Source: Streptomyces sp. HPF1205
GTDB lineage: Bacteria; Actinomycetota; Actinomycetes; Streptomycetales; Streptomycetaceae
Assembly: GCF_020400825.1 (NCBI RefSeq)
Contig: NZ_JAINVH010000013.1
Coordinates: 151,165-215,164, forward strand
Length of the DNA: 64,000 nucleotides
Reading direction: 5' to 3'
How positions within the stretch are numbered: position 1 is the first letter of the stretch; each line of letters opens with the position of its first letter. This document shows positions 6,915 to 13,645 of the stretch, piece after piece. Both the position numbers and the translations under genes were made by a program. The notes below the pieces were generated by a model that ran no database searches, was not told where the DNA came from, and saw only the letters and a program-made list of their open reading frames with translations.

Positions 6915-8476
6915 GCGCCGTCACGGCTCCGGCACGGGGCGGCAGGCGAGTGCTGAGCCCGAGGATCCCGGACGTGCTCACGCTCTGCGCCGGCCGGTTG
7001 CTGCGACTGGAACTGCGCCGCAACACGATGATGTGGATGGTGCCGCCGGCCCTGCTCGCGTTCTGGCTGGACACCTACCGCGGCAGCATGGCCCTTTCTC
7101 CCCTGTGGAGTTCCCGCACGCTGATCCTGCGTCAGGGCGCCGCGGTGGACGACTTCGCTCCCTTCGTGGTGGGCGCGGCGGCCTGGATCGGGGGGCGCGA
7201 CCGCAGACGCGGTATCGGGGAGCAGGTGGAGGTCACCCCGCTGCCGCGCTGGGCCGGCCGCCTGACCACATGGGCGGCGACCGCCGGCTGGACGGTGGGG
7301 GCGTACCTGGCCTGCGTGGGCGTTCTGTACGGGATGATCGCCTGGCAGGGCGCCGCGGGCAGCCCGCCGTGGTGGCCGGTCGTGGTGGGCGCGGTGGCTC
7401 TGGTGGCCTGCAGCGCCATCGGCTTCGCCGCGGGAGTGCTGGTCCCCAGCCGGTTCACCGCACCGCTGGCGGCGATCGTCACCGGCCTCGTACTGCGGCA
7501 GACCCTGCGCAGCGGCGGCCGGTACGTCCTGCTCTCACCGATCGCCTCGCCTTCCTACTCGCTGGCCCCGCCCAAGGCCGACGCGGGTGTCTTCTACCCG
7601 TACCTTCCCGACCTCTCCCTCACGCAACTGCTGTTCCTCGGCGGCCTGGCCGTCACGGCACTCGGCGGGCTCGGCGTGCAGGCGGTCTGCGGCCGGCCGG
7701 GCCTGCGTCGCCTGGCGGCGGCTGTCGCCGCCGTGGGCCTTGCCTCGTCCGGGACCGCGGTCGCCCTGATCGGGACCGCCCGGGTGGAGGCGAACGGCGT
7801 GGTCGTACCCGCCCTGCACGACGCGGCCCTCGACCGGCCCCTCGGCTACACCCCGGTGTGCGGCGGCACAGCGATCAAGGTCTGCCTGAATCCCGTGTAC
7901 AAGGCATACCTGCCCACCGTGGCCACGGCCCTGGACCCGGTGCTGCGCGAGGTGGCCGGGCTGCCCGGCGCGCCCGTACGCGTCGACCAGGTCGCCTTGT
8001 CCGGCCGGCAGCCGCCCCTGGCCCGGGCGACCGTCACCGGTGAGCCGCCGGTGGCCCACCTGGCCCTCGACATCGGCTACTACGGCGCCATGTGGATCGG
8101 GCCGGAACCGGCCGGGAAAGGGGCACCCGGGCGCTGCTGCACCTCCCAGCAGATGTGGACCAGCGTCCCCCGGGTCACCGCGGAAGTGCTGCCCCCGGTC
8201 GCCGGCGTGATCGTCGACCGTCTCGTCGGCCACGCGGATCCGGTGCAACAGGCGGTCCTGGAGGGACTGCTGAGGGCGGCCGGGGTGCCGCTGGACGGCA
8301 TGGCGGTCTTCGCCCGGATCGACGGGACACCGATCGTCCTGCCGCAGCCCGGAACCCCGGCCTACGCCGCGGGCGGGCGTTTCGCCGCGCTGTCCTCGGC
8401 CGACCGGCATGCCTGGCTGACCGCCCACCTGGCCGCACTGCGCAGTGGCCACCTCACCCTGGAGCGACTGCCGTGA
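6911..8476 (+). CDS. ABC transporter permease with large extracytoplasmic domain
   Basis: A 521-residue protein whose ATG overlaps the ATPase stop. Residues 1-~290 hold about seven hydrophobic segments. Residues ~300-500 are soluble and contain four cysteines (VCGG, KVCLNP, RCCTSQQ) that could form disulfides outside the membrane. ABC-2-type half-permeases with an added extracellular domain occur in Streptomyces ECF-linked transporter operons. It probably forms the channel with the next gene product. No peptidase-type metal motif is evident in the extra domain. Confidence 0.8.
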   Translation: MSAVTAPARGGRRVLSPRIPDVLTLCAGRLLRLELRRNTMMWMVPPALLAFWLDTYRGSMALSPLWSSRTLILRQGAAVDDFAPFVVGAAAWIGGRDRRRGIGEQVEVTPLPRWAGRLTTWAATAGWTVGAYLACVGVLYGMIAWQGAAGSPPWWPVVVGAVALVACSAIGFAAGVLVPSRFTAPLAAIVTGLVLRQTLRSGGRYVLLSPIASPSYSLAPPKADAGVFYPYLPDLSLTQLLFLGGLAVTALGGLGVQAVCGRPGLRRLAAAVAAVGLASSGTAVALIGTARVEANGVVVPALHDAALDRPLGYTPVCGGTAIKVCLNPVYKAYLPTVATALDPVLREVAGLPGAPVRVDQVALSGRQPPLARATVTGEPPVAHLALDIGYYGAMWIGPEPAGKGAPGRCCTSQQMWTSVPRVTAEVLPPVAGVIVDRLVGHADPVQQAVLEGLLRAAGVPLDGMAVFARIDGTPIVLPQPGTPAYAAGGRFAALSSADRHAWLTAHLAALRSGHLTLERLP

Positions 8477-9117
8477 CCACTACGATCCCCGCGGCGGACC
8501 TGCCCCGGGCCCGGCGGGCCGGAACCCGGCTGGTCCGGCTGCACCTGATCAGTCGTCAGTTCCCGGGCGCGCTGGCCGTCCTGGCCGGTTGCGCGGCACT
8601 GCTGCGGATCGCCCTGCGACTGCACTGGATGCGGGACGACCCCGCCTCGGCCCGGCAGATGCTGCTGCTGATCGAATGCGCGGCAGCTTCCGTGGTGGCC
8701 GTCGCCGCCCGGAACCCGTTCGGCGAGAGCGAGCGGACCACCGGCCGCCTCCTTCCCCTACTGCGCCTGGGCGCCGCCCTGCTGCTGAGCGCGACCGCCG
8801 TCGGCGCCCTGGTACTCGGCGCCGTGGCCGCGCGACTGCCGGGTGGCCGCCTCGGGGTGCTTCGCGATGTCACCGGGCTGGCGGGTGTCGGGCTGGTCAC
8901 CGCCGCGGTCCTCGGCGGCGCGCTCGCCTGGGCCGGCCCGCTGGTCTGCACCGTGGTGGCCGAGTTCGCGCTCATGGAGAGCTGGCAGACGCCGTGGACG
9001 TGGCCCGCCCGGCCCGCGCACGACCGGGGCGCGTGGCTGTGCGCCGGCCTCGTGTTCGCCGCCGGGACAGCGGTCATCGCCGCCCGCGGCCCCAGGGACA
9101 CCGGCGCTGACTCGTAG
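8473..9117 (+). CDS. Integral membrane protein, probable second ABC permease subunit
   Basis: A 214-residue hydrophobic protein from a GTG at 8473, overlapping the previous stop by 4 bp. About five to six membrane spans can be seen (for example around residues 28-45, 60-78, 92-118, 130-155 and 185-205). No enzymatic motif. As the last gene of the operon, before a strong hairpin terminator, it most likely completes the ABC transporter. Confidence 0.75.
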   Translation: MTTTIPAADLPRARRAGTRLVRLHLISRQFPGALAVLAGCAALLRIALRLHWMRDDPASARQMLLLIECAAASVVAVAARNPFGESERTTGRLLPLLRLGAALLLSATAVGALVLGAVAARLPGGRLGVLRDVTGLAGVGLVTAAVLGGALAWAGPLVCTVVAEFALMESWQTPWTWPARPAHDRGAWLCAGLVFAAGTAVIAARGPRDTGADS

Positions 9118-9317
9118 GGGTCGCTCCGCCGCGTGAGCACAACAGACGAGCGGGCCATCGTGTGGCGTGTGCGCCAGTCCCGCGACCGTGGGCCGGCCGG
9201 ACCCCCGCCGCAGGAGCAGCGAGGAAGCACGGTGCCGCGGCGAAGACCGCGGGGCCGCACGCAGGGACGGCGGCTGTCCCATACGCCAAGGCATCATCCG
9301 GGCGCGGTGAGATGCCG

Positions 9318-9353
9318 CCCGGCCCGGTTGTCGGCAGGTACAACCGGGCCGGG
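9318..9353. terminator. Strong 14-bp stem-loop terminator
   Basis: CCCGGCCCGGTTGT (9318-9331) pairs perfectly with ACAACCGGGCCGGG (9340-9353) across an 8-base loop. It lies between the last ABC-operon gene (plus) and the 3' end of the fasciclin gene (minus) and can end transcription from both sides. Confidence 0.75.
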
Positions 9354-9406
9354 CGAGTCCAGGGGAGGCCGTCGCCGGGTCGGCGGCGCACGGCACGTTG
9401 CCGCGG

Positions 9407-10063
9407 TTACTTCGGCGGCATCAACACGGAGTCGATGATCTGGACGGTGGCGTTGGCGGTGGTGACGTTGCCGCAGACGACGTTGGCCGTGCCGTTGACC
9501 TTGTAGGACCGGCCGGAGCCGGATGTGGTCAGCGTGCCCTTCTCCAGGGTGGTGTAGGTGCCGTGGGACAGCCCGTCGGGGGCCTTCACGCTCTGGCCGA
9601 CGACGTGGTACGTGAGGATCTTGGTGAGCATGGCCTTGTCGGCCAGGACCTTGTCCAAGGTGGCCTTGGGCAGCTTGGCGAAGGCGTCGTTGGTGGGCGC
9701 GAAGACGGTGATGCCCTGCGCGTTGTTCAGCGTGTCGACCAGGCCTGCCTTCTGCACGGCGGACACCAGCGTGGACAGGGCGGGGTTGTGCGAGGCCGCG
9801 GTGGCCACCGGGTCCTTGGCCATGCCGTCGAAGCTGCCCGCGCCGTTCTTGGGCACTGCGGCGCAGCCCGGTCCGAAGGGCTGGTCCATCGCCGTATCCG
9901 AGGAGGGCGTGGAGGACGTGGCCGGGGCGGAGGCGGCCGGGGCGCTACTGGCAGCGGAGTCCGAGGAGTTCTTGTCGCTGCTGGAGCAGGCGGTGACGGC
10001 CAGCGGCAGGACGGCCGCGGCCGCCACGGCGACGGCGATACGGCGCAGGGGGAAAGCGTTCAT
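9407..10063 (-). CDS. Secreted fasciclin (FAS1) domain lipoprotein
   Basis: A 218-residue protein from the ATG at 10063, with AAGGAG 9 bases upstream. A signal peptide ends in the lipobox VTAC (Cys ~26). A Ser/Ala-rich linker (~27-60) precedes one FAS1 domain with the two conserved boxes GITVFAPTNDAFAKLP and ILTYHVV, and ending VQIIDSVLMPP. It resembles the mycobacterial MPT70/MPT83 antigens and is encoded 77 bp downstream of a molybdopterin oxidoreductase, next to a SigK/RskA-like pair. MPT70/83 genes are the classical SigK targets in Mycobacterium tuberculosis. Probably a cell-surface adhesion or redox-stress protein. Confidence 0.9.
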   Translation of the reverse strand: MNAFPLRRIAVAVAAAAVLPLAVTACSSSDKNSSDSAASSAPAASAPATSSTPSSDTAMDQPFGPGCAAVPKNGAGSFDGMAKDPVATAASHNPALSTLVSAVQKAGLVDTLNNAQGITVFAPTNDAFAKLPKATLDKVLADKAMLTKILTYHVVGQSVKAPDGLSHGTYTTLEKGTLTTSGSGRSYKVNGTANVVCGNVTTANATVQIIDSVLMPPK

Positions 10064-10140
10064 GGTGGTGTTTCTCCTTGTCGGGTCCGGCCGCTGGTGC
10101 GGGCCGGGGCTTTCGTCGGAGGGCAGATGGTGGCCGGCGG

Positions 10141-11901
10141 TCAGGTCACGTCGACCACCACCGAGTGCCAGCCGGTCGCGCCGTCGGGGACGGTGCCGAC
10201 GCGGTGCCGGGTCTGGGTGTGGCCGGTGCGGTCGGTCGCGCGGACTTCGAGGGTGTGGCTGCCGGGTGTGGCGTCCCACTGCCACATCCACTGCCGCCAC
10301 GTGTCCGCGCTGTCCTCGGCCGCGAGCCGGGCGGTGTGCCAGGGGCCGCCGTCGACCCGGACCTGCACCCGTGCGATGCCGCGGTGCTGGGCCCAAGCCA
10401 CGCCCGCGACCGGCACCGGGCCGGCCTTCGGCGTCGCGAACGGTTTCGGGGTGTCGATCCGGGACTCGGTCTTGATCGGTGCCCGGGCCGACCAGGTGCG
10501 CCGCACCCAGTAGGCGTCGTACGCGTCGAACGTCGTCAGCTGCAGGTCGCGCAGCCACTTGCAGGCCGAGACGTACCCGTACAGGCCGGGGACGACCACG
10601 CGGACCGGGAAACCGTGGGCGAAGGGCAGCGGCTGCCCGTTCATGCCCAGCGCCAGCATCGCGTCGCGGCCGTCCATGACGGTCTCGACCGGGGTGCCGA
10701 TGGTCATGCCGTCCACCGAGCGCGCGACGATCTGGTCGGCCGGTCCGCCCCGGGACGGCGGCCGGACCCCGGCCTCGCGCAGCAGGTCCGCCAGCCGTAC
10801 GCCGATCCAGCGGGCGTTGCCGACGTAGGGGCCGCCGACCTCGTTCGACACGCAGGTCAAGGTGATGTCACGCTCGATCAGGTCGCGCCGCAGCAGGTCG
10901 TCGTAGGTGTACGTCACGTCGCTGGGCACGCCGAGGCCGTGCAGGCGCAGCCGCCAGGCCGTCGCGTCCACCCGGGGGACGACCAGGGCGGTGTCGACGC
11001 GGTAGAAGTCGCCCGCGGGGGTCAGGAACGGGTGCGCGCCCGGCACGTGGAGGTCGGCGCCGGCCGGCACGGGCGGCGCGGGCGAGGCCGGGCGGGGCAG
11101 GACCACCGCGGCGCGCGATGCCCTGGCGGCGGCGCCGCTGCGGTCGTTCAGGACACGGCCCACGACGCCGGTGCCCGCGGAGGCGGCCGCGGTGGCAGCA
11201 GCGGCCAACACGAAGCCGCGTCGGTCGAAGGAGGTACGGGTGCCGCCGTCGCGAGGGGCTCGGGCCGTCGGGATGCCCACCTCCTCCTTGTGGGGTTCCG
11301 GCTCGGGCGGGTCAGGTGTTTCATCCGCCTCGGGTGACGCTTCCTCATGCGGTATGGACCGCGCGGACCGTGGAGCGAGCCTGGTGATCAGCACCCAGAA
11401 CGCGGCCGTGCCGGCCAGCGCACCCACGATCGAGGGCAGCACGTCCAGGTCGTGCCGGTCGGGCCTGCTCCAGGCCGCCGCCACGCCGATCACTCCGAAG
11501 GCCGGCACGCCGGCGCACCCGGTGCGCGGGAAGCGCAGAGCCGTCACTCCCAGGGCGATCGCGAACAGCGCGAGGACGACGACGATGCCCAGTTGGAGGA
11601 CGAGCTTGTCGTTCGTGCCGAAGTGCCGGACGGCGTAGTCCTTCAGTGCGGGCGGGGTGCGGTCGATGACGGCTCCGCCGACCGCGGTGACGGGGCCGGC
11701 CTGCGGGCGCACCGCCCCGGACACCAGCTCGGCCACGCCGAGTGCGGCGGCCCCGGCCAGCAGCCCGCTGAGACCGGCCAGTGCGACGCGCAGGACACGA
11801 GCAGCTGTGCCGGCGCCCGTGCCGCCAGGTGCCGGCCGGGGCGGCAGGATCTGCTGGGTGCCCGTTTCCGGGGAGTGGGAGCGGTGGTCGTCGTCGGTCA
11901 C
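10141..11901 (-). CDS. Membrane-anchored molybdopterin-dependent oxidoreductase (sulfite-oxidase family)
   Basis: About 586 residues. The N-terminal third has about four membrane spans, then a polar linker, then a hydrophobic stretch after RRGFVLAAAATAAAS that resembles a twin-arginine signal. The oxidoreductase molybdopterin domain follows, with LTCVSNEVGG supplying the Cys ligand to Mo, and the C-terminal Ig-like Mo-co dimerisation domain ends ...HTQTRHRVGTVPDG. Start choice: an ATG at 11910 lies inside the CCGAAT -10 box of the candidate promoter, whereas the GTG at 11901 falls where transcription should begin. I therefore use 11901 as a leaderless start; 11910 is the alternative. Likely an operon with the fasciclin gene downstream. 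Confidence 0.85.
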   Translation of the reverse strand: MTDDDHRSHSPETGTQQILPPRPAPGGTGAGTAARVLRVALAGLSGLLAGAAALGVAELVSGAVRPQAGPVTAVGGAVIDRTPPALKDYAVRHFGTNDKLVLQLGIVVVLALFAIALGVTALRFPRTGCAGVPAFGVIGVAAAWSRPDRHDLDVLPSIVGALAGTAAFWVLITRLAPRSARSIPHEEASPEADETPDPPEPEPHKEEVGIPTARAPRDGGTRTSFDRRGFVLAAAATAAASAGTGVVGRVLNDRSGAAARASRAAVVLPRPASPAPPVPAGADLHVPGAHPFLTPAGDFYRVDTALVVPRVDATAWRLRLHGLGVPSDVTYTYDDLLRRDLIERDITLTCVSNEVGGPYVGNARWIGVRLADLLREAGVRPPSRGGPADQIVARSVDGMTIGTPVETVMDGRDAMLALGMNGQPLPFAHGFPVRVVVPGLYGYVSACKWLRDLQLTTFDAYDAYWVRRTWSARAPIKTESRIDTPKPFATPKAGPVPVAGVAWAQHRGIARVQVRVDGGPWHTARLAAEDSADTWRQWMWQWDATPGSHTLEVRATDRTGHTQTRHRVGTVPDGATGWHSVVVDVT

Positions 11902-11908
11902 GCGGGTC

Positions 11909-11936
11909 ATTCGGCGCTCGAACGGGCCCGGATTGG
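11909..11936 (-). promoter_or_regulatory. SigK-like promoter of the molybdopterin oxidoreductase operon
   Basis: On the minus strand CCAATCC (11936-11930), 15 bases, then CCGAAT (11914-11909). The same motif with the same spacing precedes the sigK-like gene on the other strand. It resembles the mycobacterial SigK consensus as I remember it (CCATCC near -35, CCGAAT near -10). Confidence 0.65.
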
Positions 11937-12216
11937 TCCGTCATCCGGACGAGTGATGAAACGTGTGAGGAAACGAGTGAGGAGCGGCCGAGCGGGGCAT
12001 CGGCGACGTGCCGGCACATCGACCATGCGACTCGCTGCCATCGGCTCCGAAGCCCTTGTCGCCGTCCTCGCCGCACTGGCTCCGACGCGCCGCGAGGCCT
12101 GGTCGGGTCGCCCTTGGCCCGGTCCGGTGGGGGCGTGCCGCCCATGTGAAGGGGCGGCGCGCCCCTGCCGGGCGTCCGCTGAAGCAGGCAGGTCGCGGTG
12201 TGATCATGGTTGGTGA

Positions 12217-12244
12217 CCAATCCGCGCGGGGTCTGGCGACGAAT
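12217..12244 (+). promoter_or_regulatory. SigK-like promoter of the sigma/anti-sigma pair
   Basis: CCAATCC (12217-12223), 15 bases, then ACGAAT (12239-12244). It is nearly identical in sequence and spacing to the divergent promoter at 11909-11936. Transcription would start near 12251, giving a leader of about 27 bases with GGAGG before the ATG at 12278. It implies autoregulation. Confidence 0.65.
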
Positions 12245-12277
12245 CATCGGTAAGTGCCCGACTGTCCGGAGGTGTCC

Positions 12278-12865
12278 ATGCGGGTGGCAGCGCGAGACGA
12301 CGAGTCCCCAGCACCACGCTCGGGGGTGCTGGAGGCTCTGCTGGGCCGTGTGGCGCGCGGTGATCAGCAGGCGTTCGAGACCCTCTATACGGCAGTGGCC
12401 GGTTCGGTCCTGGGCCTGGTGCGGCGCGTCGTGCGCGATCCTTCGCAGTCCGAGGAGGTCGCGCAGGAGGTGCTGATCGAGGTGTGGCGCTCCGCGGCCC
12501 GGTTCGACGGGCGGCAGGGCAGCGCACTGTCGTGGATCATGACGCTGGCCCATCATCGCGCGGTGGACCGGGTGCGCTCGGCGCAGGCCTCGGCCGACCG
12601 TGATCACAAGGCGGGGCTGCGTGACAGGACCCGCGCCTTCGACGAGGTCAGCGAGCAGGTCGAGCGGCGGCTGGAGCGTGAGCAGGTGCGGCGCTGTCTG
12701 TCGCAGCTGACCGAGCTGCAGCACGAAGCGGTCAACCTCGCCTACTACCGGGGATATACCTATCAGCAGACCGCCGAAGTGCTCGGTGCTCCGCTGGGGA
12801 CAGTGAAGACACGGCTGCGGGACGGACTGATCCGTCTTCGCGACTGCCTGGGGGTGACGGCATGA
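12278..12865 (+). CDS. sigK: ECF sigma factor of the SigK type
   Basis: A 195-residue ECF sigma factor; the ATG at 12278 has CCGGAGG 6-7 bases upstream, and a GTG at 12254 is unlikely. Region 2 contains LVRRVVRDPSQSEEVAQEVL and GSALSWIMTLAHHRAVDRVR; region 4 contains YYRGYTYQQTAEVLGAPLGT. The next gene is an RskA-type anti-sigma factor overlapping by 4 bp. The divergent genes encode a molybdopterin oxidoreductase and a FAS1 lipoprotein, matching the SigK-RskA-MPT70/83 association known from mycobacteria. The symbol rests on this context as much as on the sequence. Confidence 0.85.
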   Translation: MRVAARDDESPAPRSGVLEALLGRVARGDQQAFETLYTAVAGSVLGLVRRVVRDPSQSEEVAQEVLIEVWRSAARFDGRQGSALSWIMTLAHHRAVDRVRSAQASADRDHKAGLRDRTRAFDEVSEQVERRLEREQVRRCLSQLTELQHEAVNLAYYRGYTYQQTAEVLGAPLGTVKTRLRDGLIRLRDCLGVTA

Positions 12866-13611
12866 CCGGGATCGACCTGCACACGCTCACCGGCGCCTAC
12901 GCGGTCAGCGCCCTGTCGAAGGCCGAGGCCGAGGAGTTCGGCGGCCACCTGGCGCAGTGCCCGGCATGCACGCAGGAGGTCAGGGAGCTGCGCGAGACCG
13001 CGGCCCGCCTGGCGCTGGCGGTGGCCGAGGTGCCGCCGGCGGCGATGCGGGCCCGGGTGATGGAGGCGCTCCCCGATGTGCGGCAGCTTCCGCCCGAGGT
13101 GCCGCCGCCGGCCGAGGTCCGCCGGTTGCAGCCCCGCCGGCGCCGGCGGCTGCCCCACATGGTGGCCGCCGCGTGCCTGGTGATCGCCGCCGCCGCGACC
13201 GGCGTCGCCGTCAACGCTCAGCACGAGGCGGACAGCCGGCGTGAGCGCGCCGTACGCGCCGAACAGCAGGCGCAGGCCATCAGCGCGCTGGCCGCCGCAC
13301 CCGACGCGGCCTTCCACACCGGTGCCGTGTCCGGAGGAGGCACCGCGACGGTGCTGTCCTCCGCACGGCTCGGCCAGGCAGCGCTGCTGTACCACGACCT
13401 GCCGAAACTGCCCGGCGCCAAGGTCTACGAACTTTGGTACAGCAAGGCCGGGACCATGGTGCCCGCCGGCCTGCTGGACCATGGCCGCAGCGGCGGCGCG
13501 ACCATGCTGCGCGGGGCTCCCAGCGGGGCCGACGGCGTCGGCCTGACCGTAGAACCCGATGGCGGATCCACCACTCCCTCCAGCGCGCCCCTGGCGGTCC
13601 TGCCGCTGTAG
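12862..13611 (+). CDS. rskA: RskA-type anti-sigma-K factor
   Basis: A 249-residue single-pass membrane protein whose ATG overlaps the sigma stop. The cytoplasmic N-terminus carries an anti-sigma zinc-type motif, HLAQCPACTQEV (His-x3-Cys-x2-Cys, residues ~32-40), in the usual LTGAYAVSALS context. One transmembrane helix lies near residues 96-115. An extracytoplasmic RskA domain follows (LGQAALLYHDLPKLPGAKVY, YELWY, MVPAGLLDHG). In the family RskA holds SigK at the membrane and is released by regulated proteolysis in response to a redox signal. A 34-bp gap separates it from the convergent esterase gene. Confidence 0.92.
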   Translation: MTGIDLHTLTGAYAVSALSKAEAEEFGGHLAQCPACTQEVRELRETAARLALAVAEVPPAAMRARVMEALPDVRQLPPEVPPPAEVRRLQPRRRRRLPHMVAAACLVIAAAATGVAVNAQHEADSRRERAVRAEQQAQAISALAAAPDAAFHTGAVSGGGTATVLSSARLGQAALLYHDLPKLPGAKVYELWYSKAGTMVPAGLLDHGRSGGATMLRGAPSGADGVGLTVEPDGGSTTPSSAPLAVLPL

Positions 13612-13645
13612 GGATCGTGCGAGGCGCGCGGGCCCGCGGCACCGG

